Assembly (NCBI GenBank): GCA_016195265.1
Contig: JACPZW010000014.1
Location: 1 to 64,000, forward strand
Reading direction: 5' to 3'
DNA length: 64,000 bases
Source: Acidobacteriota bacterium
Lineage (GTDB): Bacteria > Acidobacteriota > Vicinamibacteria > Vicinamibacterales > CAVVIG01
Part shown: positions 50,941 to 59,854 of the stretch, piece after piece
How the letters are laid out: the number at the start of each line of letters is the position of its first letter
How positions within the stretch are numbered: the first letter of the stretch is position 1
The notes under the pieces: generated by a model
Databases searched by the model: none
Told to the model about the DNA's origin: nothing
Seen by the model: the letters and a program-made list of their open reading frames with translations, nothing else
Position numbers and translations under genes: made by a program

Positions 50941-53106
50941 ATGAAGGCCGTTTTGAACGGGCGGGACGGACAACCCGCGAGCCAATCGAGCGGACCCGCG
51001 AGTCAATCGAGCGGTTACAACAAAGACGGGCTGCACCGCACGGACCTTCTCGCCGTCCATCGCGCGATGCTCCTGTCGCGGCGGCTCGACGACAAAGAAA
51101 TCCAGCTCAAGAGCCAGAACCACATCTTCTTTCAGATCAGCGGCGCCGGCCATGAAGCCGTGCTCGTCGCCGCGTCGCTGACGCTCAAGCCGGGCCACGA
51201 CTGGTTCTATCCCTACTATCGCGACCGCGCGCTGTGCCTGCAGCTCGGCGTGACGCCGCTCGACATGCTGCTCGCCGGCGTCGGCGCGAAGGACGATCCG
51301 GCGTCCGCCGGACGACAGATGCCGTCGCACTGGGGTAACTTGTCGCTCAACATCGTGTCGGGATCGAGCCCGACCGGCACGCAGGTGCTGCAGGCCGTCG
51401 GCGCCGCCGAAGCCGCGCTGATTTACCGACGCGTCACGCAGATTCCCGACCGCGAGTCGCGCGCGCACGACGATGAACTGACGTACGTGTCGCTCGGCGA
51501 CGGCGCGACGAGCGAGGGCGAATTCTGGGAGGCGCTCAACACGACGTGCACCAAACGCCTGCCGCTGTTGTTCCTCGTCGAAGACAACGGCTACGCGATC
51601 TCGGTGCCGGTCGAAGTGCAGACGCCGGGTGGCGACATCTCGCGCCTCGTGCGATCGTTTCCCGGACTGCACGTCGATTCAATCGACGGCACGGATTTCT
51701 TCGCCAGCCTGCGCGCGATGCGCGACGCGACCGCGTACGTGCGCGCGGGCCACGGGCCCGCGTTCGTCCACGCGCGCGTGACCCGTCCGTACTCGCACTC
51801 GCTGTCGGACGATGAGAAGTTGTACAAGCCGGCGACGGAGCGGGCGGACGAAGCGAAGCGCGATCCGCTGGTGCTGTTTGCGGCGTTCCTGAAAGAGAAC
51901 GGGCTGGCGACCGACGAGGGCATGGCCGCGATGCTCGCCGACGTCGATCGCGAGATCAATGAAGCCGCGACGAAGGCGCTGGCCGCGAAGCGTCCGGCGA
52001 AGAACACGGCCGAGCTGTGGGTCTACTCGCCGACCGTCGATCCGACCTCGCCGGCTTTCGAGACGCCCGCGCAGCCCGAAGGCAAGCCCGACACGATGGT
52101 CGCCGCGATCAATCACACGCTCAGGGACGAAATGGCGCGCGACCCGCGCATCATCGTCTTTGGCGAGGACGTCGCGGACGTGAGCCGGAAGGCGTCCCAG
52201 GGGCAGGTGACCGGCAAGGGCGGCGTCTTCAAGCTGACGCACGGTCTGCAGAAGCTCTACGGCGACGATCGCGTGTTCAACTCGCCGCTCGCCGAAGCCA
52301 ACATCATCGGCCGCGCGATCGGCATGGCGACGCGCAAGCTGAAGCCCGTCGTCGAGATTCAGTTTTTCGACTACATCTGGCCGGCGATGATGCAGATTCG
52401 CGATGAGATGTCGATGCTGCGCTACCGATCGGGCAACACGTTCTCGTGCCCGATGGTGATCCGCGTGCCGATCGGCGGCTACCTGCGCGGCGGCGGGCCG
52501 TACCACAGCCAGTCGGGCGAGAGCATCTTCGCGCACTGCCCCGGCATCCGCATCGCGTACCCGTCCACGGCGCAGGACGCCGCGGGTCTACTGCGGACTG
52601 CGATTCGCTGCGACGATCCGGTCCTCTTCCTCGAGCACAAGCACCTGTACCGCCAGACGTACAACAAGGGCGAGTACCCGGGGAAGGAGTACATGATTCC
52701 GTTCGGCAAGGCGCAGCTGCGCCGCGACGGCGATCACGTGCTGGTCATCACCTGGGGCGCGCTCGTGCAGCGGACGCTCTTGGCCGCGCAGCAGGCGGAG
52801 AAGGATCACATCAGCGCCGCGGTGCTCGACCTGCGGACGATCGTGCCGTACGACTGGGAGACGATCGCCGCCCACGTGAAGCGCACGAGCCGCGTCGTCG
52901 TCGCGCACGAGGATCAGCTGATGTGCGGGTTCGGCGCCGAAATCGCCGCGCGGATCGGCGGCGAGCTGTTCGATCATCTCGACGCGCCGGTGAGACGCGT
53001 GGGCGCGCTGAATACCCCGGTCGCTTATTGCCCTGATCTCGAAGAAGCCATCCTGCCCCAGTCCTCGGACGTCCTGAAAGCGATCAGAGAAACCGCTCGA
53101 TACTAG
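50941..53106 (+). CDS. Fused alpha-beta 2-oxoacid dehydrogenase E1 (branched-chain type)
   Basis: 721 residues, ThDP-dependent decarboxylase of branched-chain or related 2-oxo acids, with E1alpha and E1beta in one chain. Alpha half (about 30-370): [27 protein letters not shown] and the ThDP/Mg motif [15 protein letters not shown]...VEDNGYAIS. Beta half (from about 385): [37 protein letters not shown] and [18 protein letters not shown]2 and E3 are not in the window. The N-terminal linker contains a tandem 21-bp repeat giving a duplicated PASQSSG. The TATAAT ten bases upstream suggests near-leaderless translation. Confidence 0.93.
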   Translation: MKAVLNGRDGQPASQSSGPASQSSGYNKDGLHRTDLLAVHRAMLLSRRLDDKEIQLKSQNHIFFQISGAGHEAVLVAASLTLKPGHDWFYPYYRDRALCLQLGVTPLDMLLAGVGAKDDPASAGRQMPSHWGNLSLNIVSGSSPTGTQVLQAVGAAEAALIYRRVTQIPDRESRAHDDELTYVSLGDGATSEGEFWEALNTTCTKRLPLLFLVEDNGYAISVPVEVQTPGGDISRLVRSFPGLHVDSIDGTDFFASLRAMRDATAYVRAGHGPAFVHARVTRPYSHSLSDDEKLYKPATERADEAKRDPLVLFAAFLKENGLATDEGMAAMLADVDREINEAATKALAAKRPAKNTAELWVYSPTVDPTSPAFETPAQPEGKPDTMVAAINHTLRDEMARDPRIIVFGEDVADVSRKASQGQVTGKGGVFKLTHGLQKLYGDDRVFNSPLAEANIIGRAIGMATRKLKPVVEIQFFDYIWPAMMQIRDEMSMLRYRSGNTFSCPMVIRVPIGGYLRGGGPYHSQSGESIFAHCPGIRIAYPSTAQDAAGLLRTAIRCDDPVLFLEHKHLYRQTYNKGEYPGKEYMIPFGKAQLRRDGDHVLVITWGALVQRTLLAAQQAEKDHISAAVLDLRTIVPYDWETIAAHVKRTSRVVVAHEDQLMCGFGAEIAARIGGELFDHLDAPVRRVGALNTPVAYCPDLEEAILPQSSDVLKAIRETARY
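50974..51015. repeat. Tandem 21-bp duplication in the E1 gene
   Basis: CCCGCGAGCCAATCGAGCGG(A) is followed by the same unit with one internal change. 21 bp is three heptamers and keeps the frame, doubling PASQSSG. Confidence 0.9.
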
Positions 53107-53110
53107 TTCG

Positions 53111-53170
53111 GGTGCCAGGTGCCTGGTGCTAGGTGCTGGGTGCCGTGCAGGGTGTTGAGTGCTGGGTGCG
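53111..53170. repeat. Heptamer array GGTGCCA/GGTGCTG (left arm of second island)
   Basis: GGTGCCA, GGTGCCT, GGTGCTA, GGTGCTG, GGTGCCG, then GTGTTGA and GTGCTGG. The inverse words (GCACCCAGCAC, GCACCCGGCACCC) occur at 55399-55446 beyond the island, and a short run also lies at 133-155. Confidence 0.85.
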
Positions 53171-53199
53171 ATGGCGCGCGCATTGCTTCACGCCATCGC

Positions 53200-53592
53200 A
53201 TGGTGGCGCAGCGTTACCAGGATCTCGTGGCGTGGCAGCTTGCGAATCAACTGAAGCAAGAGGTGTACGCGCTCATTGATCGCACGCCCGCCAAACACGA
53301 TCGCAGATTCTGCGATCAGATCAAAGATTCCGCGCGTTCAGCGCCAAGCAATCTCGCCGAAGGCTTCGGCTGTTACTATCACCCGGAGTTCGCGCGCTAC
53401 TCACGGGTAGCTCGTTCCTCTCTCGTCGAAACCCACAACCATCTCGGCGACGGCGTCGATCTCAAGTACTGGTCACCGAGTGACGCCGCGCGACTACAGA
53501 CCCTCGCCGACCGCGCGACCGGCGCGACGACGCGTCTCATTCGCTACCTTGAATCGACAGACGCCCCGGGCGCGCGCCCGCGCCGCAAATGA
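53200..53592 (+). CDS. Four-helix bundle protein (23S rRNA intervening-sequence protein family)
   Basis: 130 residues, helical. YQDLVAWQLANQLKQEVYAL at the N-terminus, FCDQIKDSARSAPSNLAEGFG in the middle and a C-terminal helix ending RLIRYLES match the S23/TIGR02436 family (avd-like fold). These proteins are widespread and scattered; the role is unknown except for relatives tied to diversity-generating retroelements. No reverse transcriptase or template repeat is seen here. The ATG at 53200 is used because upstream codons are repeat-derived. Confidence 0.82.
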   Translation: MVAQRYQDLVAWQLANQLKQEVYALIDRTPAKHDRRFCDQIKDSARSAPSNLAEGFGCYYHPEFARYSRVARSSLVETHNHLGDGVDLKYWSPSDAARLQTLADRATGATTRLIRYLESTDAPGARPRRK

Positions 53593-53611
53593 ACACGCGA
53601 CGGGTGAGCTC

Positions 53612-54073
53612 ATGCCAACGGTTTACTTGGAAACGAGCATCGTCAGCTATTTGACTGCACGGCCGAGTCGTGACGTCGTACTTGCCAGTCACCAGACGTT
53701 GACTCGGAATTGGTGGCGCGGACGCGCGTCGTACGAGTTGGTCATCTCGCAACTTGTGCTCGATGAAGCAGCAGCAGGCGACCAGCTCATGCGAACGCGG
53801 CGGCTGGAAGTATTGAGCGGCATTCCCATCGTCCCCCTGACGAACTCCGCGACCCGTTTAGCGAAGGAGTTGGTCCGGCAAGGAGCCCTTCCGGAGAAGG
53901 CGACTGTCGACGCGTTTCACATCGGGATCGCTGCAGCCCATCACGCAGCGTATCTGTTGACTTGGAATTGCAAGCATCTGGCGAATGCGACGATGCGTAG
54001 TACCATTGACGCGATCTGCCGCTCTGAGGGCCTGAATCCGCCTATCATATGCACGCCCGAAGAGCTGCCGTGA
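53612..54073 (+). CDS. PIN-domain ribonuclease toxin (VapC-like)
   Basis: 153 residues. Acidic residues of the PIN active site are seen in TVYLETSIVSYL, LVLDEAAAGD and KATVDAFHIGIAA, and the terminal LLTWNCKHLANA is typical of one VapC-like subfamily. Such toxins cleave RNA and are held inactive by a partner. The TGA lies within the AGGAG ribosome-binding site of the next small gene, so the two are coupled. It lies in an AT-richer accessory region. Confidence 0.82.
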   Translation: MPTVYLETSIVSYLTARPSRDVVLASHQTLTRNWWRGRASYELVISQLVLDEAAAGDQLMRTRRLEVLSGIPIVPLTNSATRLAKELVRQGALPEKATVDAFHIGIAAAHHAAYLLTWNCKHLANATMRSTIDAICRSEGLNPPIICTPEELP

Positions 54074-54083
54074 GGAGAACCTC

Positions 54084-54263
54084 ATGAAGCGCCGCGATTC
54101 CATCGTCGACGGGCTGCACAAGCTTCGTGAGCGCATCGGCCGGGCTCACGACTTCGACGCCGACCGAATCGCCGTAACAATTCGGCGGCACGAAAAGGAA
54201 CGCGGCCGAGGCGATACTCGTGTGGCACCGAAGCGCGCGGTCCGTCAGAAGAAAGCCTCGTAG
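54084..54263 (+). CDS. 59-residue putative antitoxin partner of the PIN protein
   Basis: Too short for the ORF track. It starts ATGAAGCGCCGC with AGGAG seven bases upstream, overlapping the toxin stop codon. The product (MKRRDSIVDGLHKLRERIGR..., ending RQKKAS) is basic and has the D-x-IV-x-x-L/V-x-x-L/IR-E pattern seen in small proteins encoded after this PIN subfamily. Assignment as antitoxin rests on position and this loose pattern. Confidence 0.6.
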   Translation: MKRRDSIVDGLHKLRERIGRAHDFDADRIAVTIRRHEKERGRGDTRVAPKRAVRQKKAS

Positions 54264-54323
54264 CCACTCGGGCCCGGGCCCGCGCCCCAAGTATCACGCC
54301 GCGACTTGCGACCTCCGCCGGAA

Positions 54324-54352
54324 TTGAAGACCCGCCGCCGCTTTGCTAGACT
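54324..54352 (+). promoter_or_regulatory. Promoter of the secreted alpha/beta hydrolase
   Basis: TTGAAG (54324-54329), 17-bp spacer, TAGACT (54347-54352). The ATG follows after ten bases, so the transcript is nearly leaderless. Confidence 0.55.
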
Positions 54353-54362
54353 GCGCCAAGTC

Positions 54363-55382
54363 ATGTCCCGCATCTTGCAGCAGCGCGCTGCCGCGCTCAG
54401 TCGCGTACATCGCAGAAGCCTCGTCATCGGCGTGCTCGTAGCCGCAACAGTGCCGGCGTTCGGCCAGCCCTCCGTCGGGCCGGACACATCACCGCATCGA
54501 GTTCAACGTGTCGAGGTCGAATCGAGTGTTTCCCTCGAAGTGCTCGACTGGGGTGGATCGGGTCGGCCGGTGGTCTTGCTCGCGGGCGGAGGCAACTCGG
54601 CCCACGTGTTCGACGACTTCGCGCCGCCGTTGACGCGTCGGTATCACGTGTACGGAGTGACGCGAAGAGGCTACGGCGTTTCCGATAAGCCAACGACCGG
54701 GTACAGCGTGGATCGACTCGCGGACGATGTTGCGTCTGTTGTCGATGCCCTCAAGATCGAGCGCTCTGTCGTGATCGGGCACTCGGTCGCCGGCGACGAA
54801 CTCTCGTCGATCGGTTCGCGTCATTCTGAACGGATCTCTGGTCTCATCTATCTAGATGCGGCCTACGATCGCACCGATCCGGCCTGGAATGCGATTAACA
54901 GCAAACTCCCGCCGACTGCGCCCGCGCTTGCGGACCGTGAGAACGTCCGAGCGTTTCAGGGCTGGATGACGCGCGCACTCCGATTCACGCTTCCGCTATC
55001 GGAGATCTACAACGAATTCGAGCTGACGCCGGCCGGTGGCATTGGCAGGTCTCGAATACCTCCGGCCGTTTCGCGTGAAATTCTGGCCGGCATGAAGAAA
55101 CCAGACTATTCGAGGCTACTCGTGCCGGCGCTTGCCTTGTACGCCCAGTACCGGTCTATCCAAGAAGCTCCAGGCTACAAAGACAACGACCCCGCTGCGC
55201 GAACGGCGCTTGAAGAGTACCTCTCGCTTGTTGCGGCACGTCAAGTCGTCGAGATTGAGTCATTCAAGGCTGCGGCCGTTAATGCGCGCGTCGCCAGGGT
55301 ACCTGGCGGACACTACTTCTTCCTGGCGAACCCGCAAGACACGAATAAGGAGATTGACGCCTTCATCGCAGATCTGCCCTAG
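54363..55382 (+). CDS. Exported alpha/beta hydrolase
   Basis: 339 residues from the ATG at 54363; the TTG-started track ORF is longer but runs through the promoter. Signal peptide about 1-35 (LVIGVLVAATVPAFGQ). The alpha/beta-hydrolase core shows VVLLAGGGNSAHVFDDFA (oxyanion region), the nucleophile elbow VIGHSVAGDELS (Ser) and a late histidine in VPGGHYFFL. Substrate unknown. Codon use and lower GC resemble the neighbouring toxin-antitoxin genes rather than the core genome, so it is probably part of the island. Confidence 0.8.
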   Translation: MSRILQQRAAALSRVHRRSLVIGVLVAATVPAFGQPSVGPDTSPHRVQRVEVESSVSLEVLDWGGSGRPVVLLAGGGNSAHVFDDFAPPLTRRYHVYGVTRRGYGVSDKPTTGYSVDRLADDVASVVDALKIERSVVIGHSVAGDELSSIGSRHSERISGLIYLDAAYDRTDPAWNAINSKLPPTAPALADRENVRAFQGWMTRALRFTLPLSEIYNEFELTPAGGIGRSRIPPAVSREILAGMKKPDYSRLLVPALALYAQYRSIQEAPGYKDNDPAARTALEEYLSLVAARQVVEIESFKAAAVNARVARVPGGHYFFLANPQDTNKEIDAFIADLP

Positions 55383-55398
55383 CACCTTCGCGGCGCGC

Positions 55399-55446
55399 GC
55401 ACCCAGCACGTGGCCGGGCACGTCGCACTTCTGCACCCGGCACCCG
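55399..55446. repeat. GCACCC/GCACCCGG words (right arm of second island)
   Basis: GCACCCAGCACG, GGGCACGTCGCAC and GCACCCGGCACCC form an approximate inverse of the GGTGCTGGGTGCC array at 53111-53170, 2.2 kb away. Confidence 0.75.
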
Positions 55447-55471
55447 TCCTTCTTGACTCCCAATTGGCTAA

Positions 55472-55489
55472 TGAATGAACATTCATTCA
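55472..55489. promoter_or_regulatory. FadR(YsiA)-like operator
   Basis: TGAATGA-ACAT-TCATTCA is a perfect 7-bp-arm palindrome of 18 bp. It matches, with one central difference, the TGAATGAMTANTCATTCA box known for the TetR-type fatty-acid regulator FadR of Bacillus subtilis. It lies four bases before the ATG of a TetR gene that heads a beta-oxidation operon. TTGACT at 55453 could be a -35. Confidence 0.8.
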
Positions 55490-55492
55490 CCC

Positions 55493-56125
55493 ATGGCTTC
55501 TTCCTCCGCCACCGCGCGCCGCGCCCGACCAGGATCGACCGATTCTCCGTCCGGTGCCAAGCGCGACGCCATCCTCCGCGCGGCGATTGACGTCTTCGCC
55601 GAGCGCGGGTATTTCAACGCACAGGTTGCCGACGTCGCGCGCGCCGCGGGCGTGGCGGCCGGCACCGTCTACCTTTACTTTCACAACAAAGACCACCTGC
55701 TCGTCTCCATCTTCGAGCGCAGCATGCGCGACGGCCTCGCCGAGAGCCGCGCGACTGTCGCCGAACTGCGCGATCCGCGCGAGCGGCTGCGCCGTCTCGC
55801 GCGCGGCCACCTCGCGCGCCTGGGGAACGACCGCAACCTGGCGATCGTGTTCCAGGTCGAGCTGCGGCAGTCGACGAAGTTCATGGAGCGTTTTTCCGCC
55901 ACGCTGCTGCGCGACTACCTCGGCCTGATTCGCGCGGCGATCGCCGACGGCCAGCAGGACGGGACGTTCCGTACGGACATCAAGGCAACCGTCGCCGCCA
56001 AGATGCTCTTCGGCGCGCTCGACGAGATGGCGACCAACTGGATCCTCAGCGCCCGCCGGTACTCGCTCGAAGCCGATGCCGACGCGGTCGTCGATCTCTT
56101 TGTCAACGGCGCGCGAGCGCGATAG
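55493..56125 (+). CDS. TetR family regulator of fatty-acid degradation (FadR/YsiA-like)
   Basis: About 210 residues. N-terminal helix-turn-helix: AILRAAIDVFAERGYFNAQV, then DVARAAGVAAGTVYLYFHNKDHLL. The C-terminal helical ligand domain resembles YsiA-type FadR (about 90-200). The operator just upstream and the beta-oxidation genes downstream imply autoregulation and relief by long-chain acyl-CoA, by analogy with Bacillus. The ATG at 55493 is preferred because the ATG at 55475 lies inside the operator. Five bases separate it from the fadN-like gene. Confidence 0.87.
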   Translation: MASSSATARRARPGSTDSPSGAKRDAILRAAIDVFAERGYFNAQVADVARAAGVAAGTVYLYFHNKDHLLVSIFERSMRDGLAESRATVAELRDPRERLRRLARGHLARLGNDRNLAIVFQVELRQSTKFMERFSATLLRDYLGLIRAAIADGQQDGTFRTDIKATVAAKMLFGALDEMATNWILSARRYSLEADADAVVDLFVNGARAR

Positions 56126-56130
56126 GTCAC

Positions 56131-58404
56131 ATGTCTCTGGCGAACTTCCGATCCGTCGCGGTTCTGGGCGCAGGCACGATGGGCGCGCAAATCGCCGCGC
56201 ACTTCGCGAACGCAGGCGTCCGGGTCACGCTGCTCGACGTCACGGCGGACGCCGCGCGCGACGGCCTCAAGCGGGCGCGGGGGCTGAAACCGGATCCGTT
56301 CTATACGTCCTTCACAGGGGACGCCGCGGCTCTGATCACGACCGGCGGACTCGACGGCGATCTCGCACCACTGGCAGACGCGGACTGGATCATCGAAGCG
56401 ATCGTGGAGCAACTCGACGTCAAACGCGCACTGCTCGCGCGCGTCGACGCCGCGCGCCGGCCCGGCACGCCTGGCACGCCTGGCACGATTGTTTCGTCGA
56501 ACACCTCCGGCATTCCCATCGCGTTGCTGGCCGAAGGACGGAGCGCGGATTTCCGGCGGCACTGGCTCGGCACCCACTTCTTCAACCCGCCGCGCTATCT
56601 CCATCTCCTCGAGGTCATCCCGACGGCGGACACCGATCCGGCAGTCGTCGCGCGCGTGACGCATTTCGCGGATCACCGCCTCGGCAAGGGCGTGGTCGTC
56701 GCGAAGGACACGCCGAATTTCATCGGCAACCACCTCGGCCTCTTCGGTGTCATCCAGGTGCTGCGCGCGCTGGAGTCCGGCGGCTTCACGATCGAAGAGA
56801 TCGACGCCATCACCGGACCGGCGATCGGCCGGCCGAAGAGCGCGACGTTCCGGACGATGGACATCGCCGGCATCGATATCCTGGGTCACGTGGCGCGCAA
56901 TCTCGCCGAGCGGCTTCCCGACGAGGAGGCGCGGCGCGCGTTCGTCCTGCCGCCGCTCGTCGCGGCGCTCATCGAGCGCGGCTGGATCGGTGAAAAGAGC
57001 GGACAGGGTTTCTACAAGCGGGAGAGAAAGGACATCCTCACGCTCGATCCGGCGACGATGACGTATCGCGCGAAGCAATCGGCGCGGCTGCCGGCGCTCG
57101 AAGCGGCGAAATCGATCGACGACCCGGCCGCGCGCATCAAGACGCTCTTCCTCGGCCGCGACAAGGTCGGGGACTTCCTGCGCCAGACCCTCGGGCCCAC
57201 GCTGCGCTATGCCGCGCGCGTTGCGCCCGAGATCGCGCATTCGATCGACGACGTCGATCGCGTCATGCAGTGGGGCTTCGGCTGGGAGCTCGGACCGTTC
57301 GAGATCATGGACGCGATCGGTCCGCATGAGGCGCTCGGCGACGTTTTCCCGAAGGGACGCACGAGTTTCCGCGACGGCCGCGTGCCGCCGGCCGCGCCGG
57401 ACCTGCAGATTCTGCGCTCGGCCAAGGATCGCGAGCGCGTCGTGAAACGCAACGCCGGCGCGAGCCTCGTCGATCTCGGCGACGGCGTCCTCGCCCTCGA
57501 ATTCCATTCGAAGATGAATGCGATCGGCGGCGACACCGTGCAGATGATGCACGCCGCCGTCAAGGAAGCCGCCGCGAATTTCTCGGCGCTCGTCGTCGGC
57601 AACGACGCGCCGAATTTCTCCGCCGGCGCGAACCTGATGCTCGTTCTGCTCGAGGCGCAGGAGGGTAACTGGGATGAAATCGATCTGATGATCCGCGCGT
57701 TTCAGCAGGCCACACAGGCGCTCCGCTTCGCCGACGTTCCGGTCGTCGTCGCGACCGGCGGCCTGACGCTCGGTGGCGGTTGCGAGATCGCGCTCCACGC
57801 CGATCGCGTGCAGGCGGCGGCCGAGAGCTACATCGGCCTCGTGGAGGTCGGCGTCGGCTTGATTCCCGGCGGCGGAGGAACGAAGGAAATGATCGCGCGC
57901 GCCGTCGAGCACGTCCCGTCCGCGCAGATCGACCTGCTGCCGTTCATGCAGCGCGTGTTCGAAACGATTGGATTCGCGAAGGTCTCGACGAGCGCCGCAG
58001 ACGCACGGCGGCTGGGATTCCTCGACGAAGCGGATCGCGTGACGATGAACCGCGAACGGTTGATGGCCGACGCGAAAGCGCTCGCGCTCGAACGCGTGAG
58101 TGAAGGCTATCAGCGGCCGTCGCCGCGAATCGCGATTCCCGTCGGCGGCGAGGGCGTGCTGGCGGCGCTCAAGCTCGGCGTCCACCTCGCGTGGCGCGCG
58201 GGACGTATCGGCGATCACGACGCGGTCGTCGGCAGGGCGTTGGCGAAGGTGCTGGCCGGTGGCAGCCTGCCGCACCAGACGACGGTCGGGGAACAGTACT
58301 TGTTGGATCTGGAGCGCGAAGCCTTTCTGAAGTTGTGCGGCGAGCCGAAGACGCTCGAGCGGATTCAGTACACGTTGAAGACGGGTAAACCGTTGCGAAA
58401 CTGA
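56131..58404 (+). CDS. fadN: 3-hydroxyacyl-CoA dehydrogenase/enoyl-CoA hydratase (FadN-type)
   Basis: 757 residues with the dehydrogenase first and hydratase last, the FadN (YusL) order rather than the E. coli FadB order. NAD loop AVLGAGTMGAQIAAHFANAG; catalytic-region SSNTSGIPI and GTHFFNPPRYLHLLEV; KDTPNFIGNHLG; then a crotonase domain with APNFSAGANLMLVLL and ATGGLTLGGGCEIALHADRV plus the VEVGVGLIPGGGGTKEM region supplying the catalytic acid. A GGCACGCCT nonamer repeat gives RPGTPGTPGT just before the VSSNTSG block. Second gene of the fatty-acid operon. Confidence 0.92.
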   Translation: MSLANFRSVAVLGAGTMGAQIAAHFANAGVRVTLLDVTADAARDGLKRARGLKPDPFYTSFTGDAAALITTGGLDGDLAPLADADWIIEAIVEQLDVKRALLARVDAARRPGTPGTPGTIVSSNTSGIPIALLAEGRSADFRRHWLGTHFFNPPRYLHLLEVIPTADTDPAVVARVTHFADHRLGKGVVVAKDTPNFIGNHLGLFGVIQVLRALESGGFTIEEIDAITGPAIGRPKSATFRTMDIAGIDILGHVARNLAERLPDEEARRAFVLPPLVAALIERGWIGEKSGQGFYKRERKDILTLDPATMTYRAKQSARLPALEAAKSIDDPAARIKTLFLGRDKVGDFLRQTLGPTLRYAARVAPEIAHSIDDVDRVMQWGFGWELGPFEIMDAIGPHEALGDVFPKGRTSFRDGRVPPAAPDLQILRSAKDRERVVKRNAGASLVDLGDGVLALEFHSKMNAIGGDTVQMMHAAVKEAAANFSALVVGNDAPNFSAGANLMLVLLEAQEGNWDEIDLMIRAFQQATQALRFADVPVVVATGGLTLGGGCEIALHADRVQAAAESYIGLVEVGVGLIPGGGGTKEMIARAVEHVPSAQIDLLPFMQRVFETIGFAKVSTSAADARRLGFLDEADRVTMNRERLMADAKALALERVSEGYQRPSPRIAIPVGGEGVLAALKLGVHLAWRAGRIGDHDAVVGRALAKVLAGGSLPHQTTVGEQYLLDLEREAFLKLCGEPKTLERIQYTLKTGKPLRN
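56464..56490. repeat. Nonamer repeat GGCACGCCT in fadN
   Basis: GGCACGCCT, GGCACGCCT and GGCACGATT in frame, encoding GTPGTPGT in a surface-loop position. Confidence 0.8.
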
Positions 58405-58432
58405 AAACAGAAAAGTGAAAACAGAAAAGTGA
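58400..58432. repeat. Single arm of AACTGAA heptamers after fadN
   Basis: AACTGAA, AACAGAA, AAGTGAA, AACAGAA and AAGTGAA in exact register. The GTG start of the next gene lies in its last unit. No inverse arm is adjacent; the nearest opposite-strand words are at 63.7 kb. Confidence 0.9.
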
Positions 58433-59199
58433 AGACCGCGGAGCTGATCGATCGCGGCAACGGACCGGCGCTTGTGCTCATTCCCGGCATTCAGGGCCGG
58501 TGGGAGTACATGCGCCCGGCCGTCGACGCGTTGTCGCGCGTGTTCCGCGTCCTGACGTTTTCCCTGGGGTCGGATGATCTCGATGGGCACGCGGACGAGG
58601 TCAACGCCGCGTTACGACGCGCCGGCGTGGACCGCGCGGTGATCTGCGGCGTCTCGTTCGGCGGCATCGTCGCCGCGCGATTTGCCGCCGCGTACCCGGA
58701 GCGCACCAACGCGCTCGTGCTGGCGTCGGCGCCGGCGCCCGGCTGGCGCGTGCCGAGACGCCACCGGGTTTATGCGCAGCTGCCGTGGCTGCTTGGACCG
58801 CTGTTTCTCGTCGAGTCGCCGTGGCGCATGCGCGCGGAGCTCCGCGCGGCTTTTCCGGAGGGACGCACGCGGCGCGCGTTCAAGGCCTCGGTCCTGCGGA
58901 CGCTGTTGAGCGCGCCAATTTCGCTCGGGCTTATGGCCGCGCGCGCGCGGCTGATCGACGAGACCGACCTGCGTTCCGACTGCGCGCGCATCGACGCGCC
59001 GACGCTCATCGTCACGGGTGAACCCGCGCTGGATCACGTGGTTCCGGTCGAGAGCTCGCACGACTTCGTTCGACTGATTCGCGGGGCGCGCGCAGACGTC
59101 ATCGCCCGCACCGGCCACCTCGGATCGGTGACACGCCCGGACGCGTTCGTCGCGCTGGTCAGCAGATTCGTCGAAGGGACGCGTCATGCCGCTGCGTGA
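58429..59199 (+). CDS. Alpha/beta hydrolase in the fatty-acid operon
   Basis: 256 residues. PALVLIPGIQGRWEYM holds the oxyanion region, ICGVSFGGIVAARFA the nucleophile serine (GxSxG), LIVTGEPALDHVVP the acid region and ARTGHLGSV the histidine. It may be a thioesterase or esterase acting on acyl substrates; not determinable by eye. GTG start within the heptamer array. It overlaps the next hydrolase by 14 bases. Confidence 0.83.
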   Translation: MKTAELIDRGNGPALVLIPGIQGRWEYMRPAVDALSRVFRVLTFSLGSDDLDGHADEVNAALRRAGVDRAVICGVSFGGIVAARFAAAYPERTNALVLASAPAPGWRVPRRHRVYAQLPWLLGPLFLVESPWRMRAELRAAFPEGRTRRAFKASVLRTLLSAPISLGLMAARARLIDETDLRSDCARIDAPTLIVTGEPALDHVVPVESSHDFVRLIRGARADVIARTGHLGSVTRPDAFVALVSRFVEGTRHAAA

Positions 59200-59854
59200 G
59201 ATTGCCGGCCCGGCCGGCAGACTCGAGGCGCTGCTCGACGAGCCGGTGGCCGCCGGTACGATCGACGCCAACGGCCGTGTGGCCGGCGGGTTCGCGAACG
59301 GCCTGCGCGCCGCGGTGGTGTTCGCGCATCCGCACACGGAGTACGGCGGCACGATGCACACGAAAGTGGTCTATCAGGCGGCCAAGGCGCTGAGCCGGAT
59401 CGGCTGCGCGGTGCTCCGGTTCAATTTCCGGGGCGCCGGCGCCAGCGCCGGCACGTTCACCGACGGACCGGGCGAGATGGACGACTTCCGCGCCGCGCTC
59501 GAGTTCATGCGGCGTCAGTATCCGGGCGCGAAGGTCTGGGCGGCCGGCATGTCGTTCGGATCGTGGATCGCATTGACGGTCGGCGCCGCCGATCCCGGCG
59601 TGACGACGATGATCGGCATCGCGCCGCCGATCTCGCGCTACGACTTCGAACCGGTCGCGCAGAGTGCCACGCCGAAGTTCCTCATCCAGGGCGAACGCGA
59701 CGAGCTGTGTCCGCTGAAGGATGTGCAGGCGTTTTACGCGCGCGCCGCGGAGCCGAAAGAGCTTGTCGTCATCGACGCGGCGGACCACTTATTCGACGGC
59801 AAAGTGAGCGAAGTCGCGGACGCGGTCGAGGACTTGTTGGGGGATTGGTCATGA
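59186..59854 (+). CDS. Dienelactone-hydrolase-like alpha/beta hydrolase
   Basis: 222 residues: [39 protein letters not shown], nucleophile [12 protein letters not shown], acid in [11 protein letters not shown] and histidine in DAADHLFDG. Similar proteins are often called alpha/beta superfamily hydrolases with unknown substrate. AAGGGA precedes the ATG. Its TGA overlaps the thiolase ATG (ATGA), tying it to the beta-oxidation operon. Confidence 0.85.
   Translation: MPLREIAGPAGRLEALLDEPVAAGTIDANGRVAGGFANGLRAAVVFAHPHTEYGGTMHTKVVYQAAKALSRIGCAVLRFNFRGAGASAGTFTDGPGEMDDFRAALEFMRRQYPGAKVWAAGMSFGSWIALTVGAADPGVTTMIGIAPPISRYDFEPVAQSATPKFLIQGERDELCPLKDVQAFYARAAEPKELVVIDAADHLFDGKVSEVADAVEDLLGDWS

Noticed and set aside
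53200-53592. Diversity-generating retroelement (avd-like four-helix protein)
   Set aside because: No reverse transcriptase and no template/variable repeat pair is present nearby.
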